NCBI GenBank assembly: GCA_028824715.1
Contig: JAPPCV010000169.1
Location: 44,478-108,477, forward strand
Length of the DNA: 64,000 nucleotides
Direction of reading: 5' to 3'
Source: Boseongicola sp.
Lineage (GTDB): Bacteria > Pseudomonadota > Alphaproteobacteria > Rhodobacterales > Rhodobacteraceae
Positions 1 to 8,234 of this stretch are shown here, piece after piece; position 1 is the stretch's first letter; each line of letters opens with the position of its first letter. The translations under genes and the position numbers were made by a program. The notes below the pieces were generated by a model, which saw nothing but the letters and a program-made list of their open reading frames with translations, was not told the DNA's origin and did not search any database.

Positions 1-779
1 ACCAGGATCGCGCCGGTGAGCAACGCGGACAGTTCGTCGCCGATCATGGTGATGATGGGGATCGCTGCATTGCGCAGGGCATGCAGCAAGATCACTCGCC
101 ACTCTGCCACGCCCTTGGCGCGGGCGGTGACGACGTAGGGTTTCGCCAATTCGTCCAGCATGGCGCTGCGCGTCACCTGCGCGATGCGCCCGATGGGCCG
201 GGCGGCGAGCGTCAACGCCGGAAGGATAACGTGCGCCGGCTCTCCGTAACCCCCTGTGGGCAGCCAGCCGAGCTGGACCGCGAATAGCACGATCAGCATC
301 AGCCCAAGCCAGAACTGCACGATGGAGACGCCGGCCAGCGACAGTACGGTCACCAGCCGGTCGGCTAGGTGCCGCGGGTAGGCGGCGGCGATCACGCCCA
401 TGCCGAGGCCAAGCGGAACCGCGATGGCCATGGCGACGCCAGCCAGAAGGAAGGTGGCGGGCAGGCGCTCTGCCACCAGATCGACCACGGGCACGCCTAT
501 GTCCTTGAGGTCCGCCTCGGGGATCACCGAGAAGCCATAGCGGTAACTGACGCCGAAATCGCCCTGCAGGAGCCCGCCCATGTAGCGCACCCATTGCAGC
601 CAGAGCGGGTCGTTCAAGCCAGCCGCGCGGCGGAGGTTTTCCAGCGCGATGTCGTTGGCGCCGGGGCCGAGCATGTTGAGAGCCGGGTCGCCGATCATGC
701 GGCAGGCGAAGAAGACGAAGGAGACCGTGATCAGCAGCAGGAGAACGGAGTTGATCACCCGCTTCAAGAGGTAGGGCAT
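1..779 (-). CDS. ABC transporter permease, DppB/OppB family (partial, runs off the left edge)
   Basis: Inner-membrane permease of a dipeptide/oligopeptide/oligosaccharide-type ABC importer. The translation begins MPYLLKRVINSVLLLLITV, a standard DppB N-terminal membrane anchor, and then shows the large periplasmic loop, further hydrophobic segments, and near the window edge the EAA-like loop (AKPYVVTARAKGVAEWRVIL) that contacts the ATPase. About 259 residues are present of a usual 310-340; the C-terminus lies outside the window. It follows the binding-protein gene on the same strand, so the two are almost certainly one operon; the ATPase genes would be further left. Substrate cannot be read from the permease. 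Family assignment is secure, gene name is not. Confidence 0.93.
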   Translation of the reverse strand, partial: MPYLLKRVINSVLLLLITVSFVFFACRMIGDPALNMLGPGANDIALENLRRAAGLNDPLWLQWVRYMGGLLQGDFGVSYRYGFSVIPEADLKDIGVPVVDLVAERLPATFLLAGVAMAIAVPLGLGMGVIAAAYPRHLADRLVTVLSLAGVSIVQFWLGLMLIVLFAVQLGWLPTGGYGEPAHVILPALTLAARPIGRIAQVTRSAMLDELAKPYVVTARAKGVAEWRVILLHALRNAAIPIITMIGDELSALLTGAIL

Positions 780-814
780 GCGTCCGCTTGTCCGTCAGGG
801 GGTGGGGTCAGGCA

Positions 815-843
815 AGCCGGCGCGCCTGTGGAGCGCGCCGGCT
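815..843 (-). terminator. Intercistronic hairpin between binding protein and permease
   Basis: Two perfect 11-bp arms (815-825 and 833-843) enclose a 7-base loop. No run of T follows on the minus strand, so this is probably an attenuating or mRNA-stabilising hairpin rather than a full terminator. Such hairpins are common behind binding-protein genes, whose product is needed in excess over the membrane subunits. Confidence 0.6.
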
Positions 844-857
844 CTTCGCTCGGGAGG

Positions 858-2462
858 CTATTCAGCCGGTTTCAGGTAGACCGCCTGAATTCTGTGGTCG
901 GTACCGAAGGTGAACTCGATCCCGGCCTTCACCAGGTAGCCACGGTCGAGGAGCGCCAGCGGCACGATCAGGTGCCGGTCATGGACATACTGGACCAGGT
1001 CCTTCATCCGCCCGTTCCGGTCGTCGCCGAAGCTTGCCAGTGCCTCGAACAGCCTGGCGTCGAAATCGGCATCACAATAGACCGACGAACGCGACGGCCC
1101 CTTCGGGTCGTTGATGTCCGGGCAGGCATAGTTCGAATGCAAGAGCAGCCCATAGTCGCCCGAGGGGTTGCCCTTGACGTGCACCTGCATCATCTGCCGG
1201 TTCGGCTCGTCGGCATAGCCTGCGATGCGGACGCGCGGGTTGAACTCCTGCGGCGTCTGCACCTTGATCGTGGTGTCAATGCCCGAGATGTTCAGCATCG
1301 CGCCGATGGCCTCGACGATCGGCTTGATCCTCGGGGTGGTGTCCCGTCCCACGACCTCGATGTTCAGCGCATCGATATCGACGCCGTCCGCCTTGGCCTC
1401 CGCCAGAAGCGCCATGGCGCGCTCGGGGTCATACGCGTAGGGCGCCACGGCATCGTTGAAGCCGATGGTGCCCTTGGGGCCAAGCTGTCCTTGCGGCACG
1501 GAAGCCATGCCTTGCAGACCGGCGATGCCGGCGATGTCGATGGACAGGAAGACCGCCTCGCGCACCCGCGGATCGGCAAGAACGGGGTGGGCGTGCAGCG
1601 AATGATCGAGGCGACCATACAGGTAGGTCGTCGACGGGCCGGTCACGCAGCCGTAGTCGGCCGCATCCGCCGCGCGCGCGCATTCGTCGGCTGAGGGGAA
1701 CATGCCCAGCTGCGCTTCGCCCGACTGAACCATCGCCACGCGCGTGGCGTCCTCCGACCGAAACACGAACTTAAGGTCCGAGTAGGCCGGCTTGGTGGTG
1801 CCATAGGCATCGCCAGCGCTCAGCCCCCACCAATCGGGGTTGTAGGTCGCCGTCCAGAACTGGCCCTTGGCCCATTCCCCGAAGACATAGGGCCCGGTGC
1901 CGACGGGCGTGTCGAAATGCTCCTCCGGGCTGTTGTCCAGCTGTGCAGCCGAAGAGATGCCGCCCAGCGTCATGCGGAATTCCAGCAGGGGATCGGCCTT
2001 GCTCGACACCACCTCGACGGTGCTTTCGTCGATGGCGGTGGCGGTGATTTCACCGGGGCCGGCATATTCCTGAATGGTGAATGCCTTTTCGGGGCTCCAG
2101 ACCCAGTTGATCGACTTGGCCACGGCCTCGGCTGTCATGTCGGTTCCGTCGTGGAACTTGACGCCCTCCCGGATGGTGAACCGTAGCGTGCTGCCATCGA
2201 TGCGTTCCCAGCCGGTGGCGAGTACGCCACGCATCTCGCCGGAAACCGGGTCGACCGCGATCAGTGTTTCCACGACATTGCGCAGCCCGGTGGCGTTGAT
2301 TTCCTTGTAGGTGCCCTGTGCGGCAAGGTCCTGAGGTTCTTGGTTGACCGCGACGACAAGGGTGCCATGGGAAGGCTCGGCATATGCGGCAACGGCTGCG
2401 AATGCGAGAGCGGACCCGGCCACCCAAAGCATCCCGCCTCCGCGCGAGCGAAGTTTGTTCAT
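858..2462 (-). CDS. Periplasmic substrate-binding protein, SBP_bac_5 (DppA/OppA) family
   Basis: Captures substrate in the periplasm for the permease encoded next to it. The 534-residue product has a signal peptide (basic MNKLRSR, then a hydrophobic stretch ending near AAVAAYAEP) and then the family-5 binding fold, with typical stretches such as ATGWERIDGSTLRFTIREG, GVKFHDGTDMTAEAV and TPVGTGPYVF. The start at 2462 is chosen because a GGGAGA ribosome site lies just upstream and the signal peptide starts there; a longer reading frame to 2558 would bury it. Family-5 proteins bind peptides, nickel, opines or oligosaccharides, so specificity is open. The LacI-type palindromes upstream lean towards a sugar or sugar derivative (inference). 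Confidence 0.93.
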   Translation of the reverse strand: MNKLRSRGGGMLWVAGSALAFAAVAAYAEPSHGTLVVAVNQEPQDLAAQGTYKEINATGLRNVVETLIAVDPVSGEMRGVLATGWERIDGSTLRFTIREGVKFHDGTDMTAEAVAKSINWVWSPEKAFTIQEYAGPGEITATAIDESTVEVVSSKADPLLEFRMTLGGISSAAQLDNSPEEHFDTPVGTGPYVFGEWAKGQFWTATYNPDWWGLSAGDAYGTTKPAYSDLKFVFRSEDATRVAMVQSGEAQLGMFPSADECARAADAADYGCVTGPSTTYLYGRLDHSLHAHPVLADPRVREAVFLSIDIAGIAGLQGMASVPQGQLGPKGTIGFNDAVAPYAYDPERAMALLAEAKADGVDIDALNIEVVGRDTTPRIKPIVEAIGAMLNISGIDTTIKVQTPQEFNPRVRIAGYADEPNRQMMQVHVKGNPSGDYGLLLHSNYACPDINDPKGPSRSSVYCDADFDARLFEALASFGDDRNGRMKDLVQYVHDRHLIVPLALLDRGYLVKAGIEFTFGTDHRIQAVYLKPAE

Positions 2463-2495
2463 CTGAATTCTCCCGTATATACAGACCAAATGAAA

Positions 2496-2509
2496 TGACA
2501 GCGCTTTCA
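2496..2509. promoter_or_regulatory. LacI-family-type operator, proximal copy
   Basis: TGACAGCGCTTTCA is a 14-base palindrome with a single mismatch to TGAAAGCGCTTTCA, the classic LacI/GalR-family operator shape with a central CG step. It sits 34 bases upstream of the binding-protein start codon, where a repressor would block transcription. Confidence 0.65.
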
Positions 2510-2606
2510 TAATGTCAACTCGAATTGCCGCTGCCCCCTTGTTCTCGATGAAATTCAATGTCCAAGCACGAGTCCTGTTGAACGTGCCATAAACTCATCA
2601 AAGTGG

Positions 2607-2620
2607 TGATAGCGCTTTCA
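2607..2620. promoter_or_regulatory. LacI-family-type operator, distal copy
   Basis: TGATAGCGCTTTCA is a second one-mismatch copy of the same palindrome. Its centre is 111 bp from the first, a spacing compatible with repression by DNA looping. No LacI-family gene is recognisable in the window, so the regulator must be encoded elsewhere or be degraded. Confidence 0.65.
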
Positions 2621-3457
2621 TTACGGAGATCGAAGCCTTGCCATGCCGGGAGGGTCTCAAGAATTCGATGGCCTGATTGCCCTGATCGGAGCCTCCAGTG
2701 CGGGGAAGCCCGCTTCTGCGCAGGTGCTTCGGGTCATGGCCGCCAGCCTGACTGAGCTGACCAAGAGGTTGCGGGGCGAGGCGAAGGGCCGTTTCGGCGC
2801 GCTGACGCGTACTGACATTCAACGTCATGTCCGTGAGGTGCAGGGCAATCTCGCCAAATGTCACCATGGCCGGACCGACCTGGAGGAACCTGGCGACGAG
2901 CGCTGCAGAGACGCCGTGCCTGACGGGGTTCGAAACTCCGATGAATCGGACTGTGTCGCCAGCATTCCCGCCCGCACATCGCAGGTCTTCTGGCTGCTCG
3001 CCGCCATGAAGTCGGCCGAAACTCGCTTTGCTCGCGTGATGAGGCGCAACGGCGAAGGAGAACCGAACGAATTCGAGCACATCCGCACGGACGACCGTCG
3101 CGCCATGGGAGATTTCAAGTCGGCATTCCAGACCAATGCATTTCTGATCGCGGAAGCCTTCAGGCGGTTCGAGCATTCAGGTGGCCCGGGAGATCAGGAA
3201 GATGCACTTGCCGGATCTTCGCGGCAGTGCGTGGCAACGGCCGAGTTGGAGCCTGGCGCCAGCCCGCTTCGCGGTGAGCCGAAAGCAGGCCAATTGGCCG
3301 GTGTCCAGTATTGGACTCGAGGGAGAATGCAGTCTTGGCTCAGCCTTCGGCATGCCTGACCACACCGAATGTGCGTGGCAGCGGCGTGACGCGAAAGTGC
3401 GGCATCGGCAAGACCCGGTCTCTGCGCCTGAGGCCTGCACTCCTGTGCACAACCGGT
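2621..3457. other. About 840 bp without a recognisable gene
   Basis: Long overlapping reading frames exist here on both strands (192 codons on minus, 238 on plus), but neither translation has a recognisable family, a convincing ribosome site or a plausible start. A regulator gene for the adjacent operators would be expected at this place. The stretch may be a decayed gene, but I could not identify it. Confidence 0.4.
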
Positions 3458-4063
3458 TCAGGAATGCGAGCCCGCCTCTCTACGCCAAGTCTTCCAGTCT
3501 TCCGGCGTGTCCAGGTCCCGAGTGGCGCGATTGCCCTGCAGTTGCACGAGGGCGACGGTCTCGGCCTTCAGGATGGCGCGACCGCCTTCGTCGCCGGTCA
3601 GCCTGGCGAACCGAGGCAGCAGTCGTGGAGGCACGATCAGGGGCGTGCCTGGTCTTCCTGCAGCGTCCGTGGCCCGGGTTGGCGTGTCGCCTCCGGCTGT
3701 TTCGAATCGTTCGATGACGCTCTTGATGTCGGATGCCGTGACTCCGGGAACGTCCGGCAGCAGGATCATCATGGCGCGACCCGGGGCATCCTTCATTGCA
3801 TGCAAGGCTGCGGCGCGAAGCGTCGCCCCGAGGCCTTCGGTAGCATCCTCGACCTCGATCGTGGTCACTTCGAGTCCGCCTATCGCATCCCGACGAGCGA
3901 CGTCGCCTTTCGGAACCGCCACGACGACATCGCATCCACTTGCGACGGCGGTGCCGGCCTGACGGCGAAGCAGTGGCGTGCCGTCAACTCGCTCCAGGAG
4001 CTTGTCGCGGCCCCGCATGCGCGACGAAGCGCCTGCTGCAGGAATGACGACGAGCGGGTTCAC
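3458..4063 (-). CDS. MobA/MocA-like molybdopterin nucleotidyltransferase
   Basis: The 201-residue protein opens with the glycosyltransferase-A nucleotide-binding signature PAAGASSRMRGRDKLLE, and carries LLPDVPGVT (the family's metal-binding D near residue 100) and a C-terminal DLDTPEDW motif. These fit the MobA-like NTP transferase family, whose best-known members (MocA, MobA) add CMP or GMP to molybdenum cofactor. Its start overlaps the livM stop by four bases, so it is translated as the last gene of the Liv operon. That company is unusual for MocA; it could instead act on a substrate linked to the transported compound. No molybdoenzyme gene is visible nearby. Confidence 0.8.
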   Translation of the reverse strand: MNPLVVIPAAGASSRMRGRDKLLERVDGTPLLRRQAGTAVASGCDVVVAVPKGDVARRDAIGGLEVTTIEVEDATEGLGATLRAAALHAMKDAPGRAMMILLPDVPGVTASDIKSVIERFETAGGDTPTRATDAAGRPGTPLIVPPRLLPRFARLTGDEGGRAILKAETVALVQLQGNRATRDLDTPEDWKTWRREAGSHS

Positions 4064-5364
4064 CGTTCGGGGATCAGTCCACGCGGACTGAAGCGGAGAA
4101 CCAGAAGCAGGATCAGTCCCATGGTCAGCAGCCGCATGTGCGCGGCAGTTTCAAGAAGATGTTCCTTCAGCCAGAAGCCATCCGGCATGCCTGCAGTGAT
4201 GCCTCCGATAAGGGCGACGCCCAAGGGCTCGACCATGACCCAGAGATACCAGATGAGCATGCCGCCAAGAACCGCGCCGAAATTGTTGCCTGACCCTCCG
4301 ACAATGACCATGACCCAGATCAGGAACGTGAATCGCAGAGGCTGGTAGCTTGAAGGTGTCAACTGGCCGTCCAGCGTTGTCATCATGGCTCCAGCTAGCC
4401 CGCAGACCGCAGATCCGAGGACGAACACCTGCAGGTGCCGTGCCGTGACGTCCTTGCCCATCGCCTCGGCGGCAACCTCGTTGTCGCGAATGGCCCGCAT
4501 CATCCGGCCCCAAGGCGAGTTGAGCGCGGCCTGCGCCAACCAGAGCAGCAAGAGCAGAACCGCCAGGAAGAGGCCAGCATATGCAAGCTTGACCGTAATC
4601 GTGGACGCCGTCACCGGGTCGAAGCCAAAGCCCGACACCCGCTCGACAAATCGTTCCGAGTTCTGGAGGTCGATTTCGTAGGGGACCGGTCGCGGGATGC
4701 CGCTCACGTTCTTGACGCCGCGCGATAGCCAATCCTCGTTCTTGAGAACCGCGATGATGATCTCGGAGATGCCAAGGGTGGCAATCGCGAGATAGTCCGA
4801 ACGCAGGCCAAGCGCCGTCTTCCCGACGACCCATGCCGCCCCAGCGGCGAGCAGCGCTCCAACGGGCCACGCAACCAGCACAGGCAGCCCAAGGCCGCCA
4901 AGATTTCCCGCCCTGGCCGGCGACACCGCTTCGATCGCCGCCACCGCAGGATCGAAGAGCCAGCGATACACGAAGAAGCCCACGACAAGAATCGCGACGA
5001 GCGCAGGCGCGCGAGCCTTCCCGGCCGGAATTCTCTTCCAGGCCAGGATGGCCGCCACGATGGCGGCAGTCCCGACAAGAAGGGCGAAGATGACCCTAGA
5101 TCCGCCAGCGTCCCAGGCTTCGACAACGGGCGGTTTCGAGATGATTACGGTACTGAGGCCTCCAAGCGCCAGAAACCCCATGACGCCGATATTGAAGAGA
5201 CCCGCATAGCCCCATTGCATGTTCACTCCCAGGGCCATGATCGCCGAGACAAGGCCCATGTTCAGGATGCCAAGGGCAACGTTCCAGCTTTGCAGGAAGC
5301 CGGTTGCGGCGATCAGCGCGAAGACAACCAGGAAGAGGGTCATGTCTCGTGGCTTCAGGGTCAC
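4060..5364 (-). CDS. livM: Branched-chain amino-acid ABC transporter permease LivM
   Basis: Second inner-membrane subunit of a Liv/HAAT-type importer. The 434-residue product has about ten hydrophobic segments. Family landmarks are GYAGLFNIGVMGFLALGG near the N-terminus, LRSDYLAIATLGISEII in the middle, and RAIRDNEVAAEAMGKDV, the cytoplasmic loop that docks onto the ATPase. It is longer than a minimal LivM (about 320-360 residues); the extra length lies in segments between residues 90 and 180. The start overlaps the livH stop as ATGA. Substrates of this superfamily include leucine, other amino acids, urea and small amides, so leucine specificity is not proven. Confidence 0.93.
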   Translation of the reverse strand: MTLKPRDMTLFLVVFALIAATGFLQSWNVALGILNMGLVSAIMALGVNMQWGYAGLFNIGVMGFLALGGLSTVIISKPPVVEAWDAGGSRVIFALLVGTAAIVAAILAWKRIPAGKARAPALVAILVVGFFVYRWLFDPAVAAIEAVSPARAGNLGGLGLPVLVAWPVGALLAAGAAWVVGKTALGLRSDYLAIATLGISEIIIAVLKNEDWLSRGVKNVSGIPRPVPYEIDLQNSERFVERVSGFGFDPVTASTITVKLAYAGLFLAVLLLLLWLAQAALNSPWGRMMRAIRDNEVAAEAMGKDVTARHLQVFVLGSAVCGLAGAMMTTLDGQLTPSSYQPLRFTFLIWVMVIVGGSGNNFGAVLGGMLIWYLWVMVEPLGVALIGGITAGMPDGFWLKEHLLETAAHMRLLTMGLILLLVLRFSPRGLIPER

Positions 5365-6368
5365 AGCGCTTTCCCCCTGAACAGTCCGGTCGGCCGGAAC
5401 AGGAGCACGACGATGAGAATCGCGAAGCTGACGGCGAACTTGTAGTCTGTCGAAAGCAGCTGGACGAGGCCTTGCGGTTCCCAGGCAGGAATCAGGTAGC
5501 CTGCGACCTTCTTGAACGCATAGGTGATCGTGACCTCGGAAAAGGCGATGACAAAGCCGCCCGCGATCGCGCCGATCGGGTTGCCCAGGCCTCCAACGAT
5601 CGCCGATGCGAAGATCGGCAGGAGAAGCTGGAAGTAGTTGAACGGCTTGAAGCTCTTGTCGAGCCCGTAGAGCACGCCCGCGATGGTGGCCAGCGCCGCC
5701 ACCATGATCCAGGTCATCATCACCACGCGTTCGGGATTGATGCCGGAAAGGAGAGCGAGATCCTCGTTGTCCGAAAACGCCCGCATGGACTTGCCCGTGC
5801 GCGTGCGATTCAGGAACCAGAAGAGGAGGGCCACCACGATGATCGCGACGACGACGGTCAGCATGGCGGTGGACTTGATCGCGAGGCCTTCCTTCAGGCC
5901 GGTCAGTTCCTTGAACTCGCGAGCCGTAATGATGAAGCGCGCACCGTCCGCAAATCGCTGTTCGTCAACTCCAATGACGAACCGTACGAGCCCGTTCGTC
6001 ACGAACATCACGCCCATCGAAACAATGACAAGAATGACAGGCGCGGACTTCTGCTCCCGGTAGAACCGGTAGACAAGGCGGTCGGTGATCAGGACGAGCA
6101 CCGCGGTGGCGGCAATCCCGGCGGGTAGCGCCAGAAGCGCTGTCGGGAACGGACCCAGGGACACGCCCATGGCCTGGAGCCACCAGGTGCCCAGAATCGT
6201 TGCCATGGCGCCAAAGGCCATCGTGTCGCCGTGGGCGAAGTTGGAGAACCTCAGGATCCCGTAGATCATGGTCACGCCAAGGGCTCCGAGCGCCAGCTGG
6301 CTGCCATAGGCAACAGCCGGCAACATGACGAAATTCGCAAATGCGACGATTGCGTTCAGGAGATCCAA
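5361..6368 (-). CDS. livH: Branched-chain amino-acid ABC transporter permease LivH
   Basis: First membrane subunit of the Liv-type importer; 335 residues with the LivH hallmark YGILRFSNFAHGDTMAFGAM near residue 40 and MRAFSDNEDLALLSGIN, the ATPase-docking loop, near residue 205. The start is a TTG at 6368: an AGGAGG ribosome site ends five bases upstream and the hydrophobic N-terminus begins immediately after. Upstream in-frame codons to 6452 lack such a site and add an uncharacteristic soluble leader. A 4-base overlap joins it to livM, and 167 bases separate it from livF. Confidence 0.93.
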   Translation of the reverse strand: MDLLNAIVAFANFVMLPAVAYGSQLALGALGVTMIYGILRFSNFAHGDTMAFGAMATILGTWWLQAMGVSLGPFPTALLALPAGIAATAVLVLITDRLVYRFYREQKSAPVILVIVSMGVMFVTNGLVRFVIGVDEQRFADGARFIITAREFKELTGLKEGLAIKSTAMLTVVVAIIVVALLFWFLNRTRTGKSMRAFSDNEDLALLSGINPERVVMMTWIMVAALATIAGVLYGLDKSFKPFNYFQLLLPIFASAIVGGLGNPIGAIAGGFVIAFSEVTITYAFKKVAGYLIPAWEPQGLVQLLSTDYKFAVSFAILIVVLLFRPTGLFRGKAL

Positions 6369-6535
6369 GCTGCCCTCCTGCCTGGACAGGTGGAAACCGA
6401 ACCAGCAGGATCCCGAAGCGACCCCAAAGGGCGCTCGCGTCGCAACGAGCATCCGCCGCCTTCCCGGAAGCCGGCGTCGGCACGTGTCCTTGAGAGCTTG
6501 TTCATGCCGTCACTCTCCAGCTCCTGCCCGCACTC

Positions 6536-7249
6536 CTAGCCACCCAGAAACGAACGTCTGACTTCCGGATCCGCAAGGAGCGCTGCGCCGGTATCGGTGA
6601 AGGCGTTCCGTCCCTGCACCATGACGTAGCCCCTGTCCGCGATCTCGAGGGCCTGCCGCGCATTCTGCTCCACCATCAGGATCGAGATGCCGGACCTTGC
6701 CACCTCAACGATCCTGTCGAACAGCTCGTCCATGACGACGGGACTGACGCCCGCCGTCGGCTCATCCAGCATCAGGACCCTGGGCCGGGTCATCAGCGCG
6801 CGACCGACGGCCACCTGCTGGCGCTGTCCGCCGGACAGTTCGCCCGCCGTCTGGCGACGCTTTTCCTGCAGGACCGGAAAGAGCTCGTAGACCTGCGCCA
6901 TGGTTCCCGAAATGTCGTCGCGTCTCAGGAATGCCCCCATTTCGAGGTTCTCCTCGACCGTCAGCGACGTGAAGGTGTTGGAGTTCTGCGGGACGAAGGC
7001 CATCCCCATTGCCACCCTGTCCTGCGGGCTGAGGTGCGAGATGTCTTCGCCGCCGAGCCTGACCGAGCCCTCATGGAGATCCAGCATCCCGAAGACAGCC
7101 TTCATTGCCGTCGACTTGCCCGCGCCGTTCGGTCCGACGATCACGGCAATCTCGCCTTCGTTCACTGAAATGGTGCATGAATGGAGAATGTCCACTCCAC
7201 GGCCATACCCGCCGCTCAAGGAGTCGCCGATCAGGAAAGGATCGCTCAC
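6536..7249 (-). CDS. livF: Branched-chain amino-acid ABC transporter ATPase LivF
   Basis: Cytoplasmic ATPase subunit that energises the LivHM pore together with LivG. The 237-residue product carries Walker A GPNGAGKST (about residues 39-47), signature ELSGGQRQQVAVGRALM, Walker B VLMLDEPTAGVSP and the switch histidine-like region VEQNARQALEIADRGYVM typical of LivF, where Q replaces the usual H of the H-loop. The GTG start at 7249 is chosen because AGGGAGG precedes it at good spacing and the length then matches the family (about 235 residues). The gene lies between livG and livH. Confidence 0.94.
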   Translation of the reverse strand: MSDPFLIGDSLSGGYGRGVDILHSCTISVNEGEIAVIVGPNGAGKSTAMKAVFGMLDLHEGSVRLGGEDISHLSPQDRVAMGMAFVPQNSNTFTSLTVEENLEMGAFLRRDDISGTMAQVYELFPVLQEKRRQTAGELSGGQRQQVAVGRALMTRPRVLMLDEPTAGVSPVVMDELFDRIVEVARSGISILMVEQNARQALEIADRGYVMVQGRNAFTDTGAALLADPEVRRSFLGG

Positions 7250-7388
7250 CGTACGCCTCCCTGATCGCGTTTCATGCGTCTGCACGCGTTTCGAGTCGGG
7301 CGACGCGGCCGGCAATTCTCCACATTGAGGCCGAAGTCGCCGGTGTGTCGGCGCAGGCTATTGCCGATGCGAACTGTCCGGGAGCAAG

Positions 7389-8177
7389 TCATGCCTTCAC
7401 GTCCTCCCTGATCCTGTTCTTCAGGCCGGTGCCGAGATAGGCTTCTATGACGTGTTCGTTCGACTTGATCTGGTCGATCGTTCCCTCGGCCAGCACCTTG
7501 CCCTCCGCCATGCAGATGACCGGGTCGCAAAGCCGGCCGATGAAATCCATGTCGTGCTCGATCATGCAGAAGGTGTAGCTGCGCTCCCTGTTCAAGCGCC
7601 GGATCGCGTCCCCGATCGTCCTGAGCAGCGTGCGGTTCACGCCGGCGCCCACCTCGTCCAGAAAGACGATTTGCGCATCCACCATCATGGTGCGCCCCAG
7701 TTCAAGGAGCTTTTTCTGGCCTCCCGAAAGGTTGCCCGCCCTCTCGTCCCTCAAGTGGTCGATGGTCAGGAACTCCATCACCTCGTCGGCCTTCTTCCTG
7801 ATCTCCTCTTCCTCTGCCGCGATCCTGCGGCGACCGATCCAGGTGTTCCAGATTCTCTCCCCCTGCTGCCGGCCCGGAACCAGCATCAGGTTCTCGCGGA
7901 CGCTCATGGAGGCGAATTCGTGGGCGATCTGGAAGGTGCGGAGAAGCCCCTTGTGGAAGAGGTCATGCGGCGCGAGGCCGGTGATGTCCTCCCCGTTCAT
8001 GAACACGTGCCCGCCGGTCGGCGGCAGGGTTCCCGCGATCACGTTGAACAGCGTCGTCTTGCCTGCGCCGTTTGGCCCGATCAGGCCGGTGATCGATCCC
8101 GGCGCAATTTTCAGGGTGACTCCGTCAACGGCACGAAATCCGCCGAAATGCTTGTGCAGGCGCTCGACCCTGATCAT
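7389..8177 (-). CDS. livG: Branched-chain amino-acid ABC transporter ATPase LivG
   Basis: Partner ATPase of LivF, 262 residues. It shows Walker A GPNGAGKTT (residues 34-42), the Q-loop FQIAHEFASMSVRENL, signature NLSGGQKKLLELGRTMM, Walker B IVFLDEVGAGVN and the H-loop EHDMDFI, followed by the LivG C-terminus IEAYLGTG. In Walker B the usual DEP is DEV, a mild deviation. The ATG at 8177 is chosen over a TTG at 8195, which falls in the T-run of the upstream terminator. A 139-base gap precedes livF. Confidence 0.94.
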   Translation of the reverse strand: MIRVERLHKHFGGFRAVDGVTLKIAPGSITGLIGPNGAGKTTLFNVIAGTLPPTGGHVFMNGEDITGLAPHDLFHKGLLRTFQIAHEFASMSVRENLMLVPGRQQGERIWNTWIGRRRIAAEEEEIRKKADEVMEFLTIDHLRDERAGNLSGGQKKLLELGRTMMVDAQIVFLDEVGAGVNRTLLRTIGDAIRRLNRERSYTFCMIEHDMDFIGRLCDPVICMAEGKVLAEGTIDQIKSNEHVIEAYLGTGLKNRIREDVKA

Positions 8178-8193
8178 GCCCGTTCCCGGATGC

Positions 8194-8221
8194 AAAAAGG
8201 GCCCGGAAGAAGTCCGGGCCC
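8194..8221 (-). terminator. Rho-independent terminator between livJ-like gene and livG
   Basis: On the minus strand a perfect 9-bp GC-rich stem (8213-8221 with 8199-8207) and 5-base loop are followed at once by TTTTT (8198-8194). It lies 14 bases after the binding-protein stop, so it should end most transcripts after that gene and let a minority continue into livG, giving excess binding protein. Confidence 0.88.
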
Positions 8222-8234
8222 CAGGCTTGCGCCG

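Noticed and set aside
2598-3359. Overlapping 192-codon (minus) and 238-codon (plus) frames
   Set aside because: Neither has a family signature or a good start. A faint likeness of short stretches to a LacI helix-turn-helix appeared on both strands, so it was judged coincidence.
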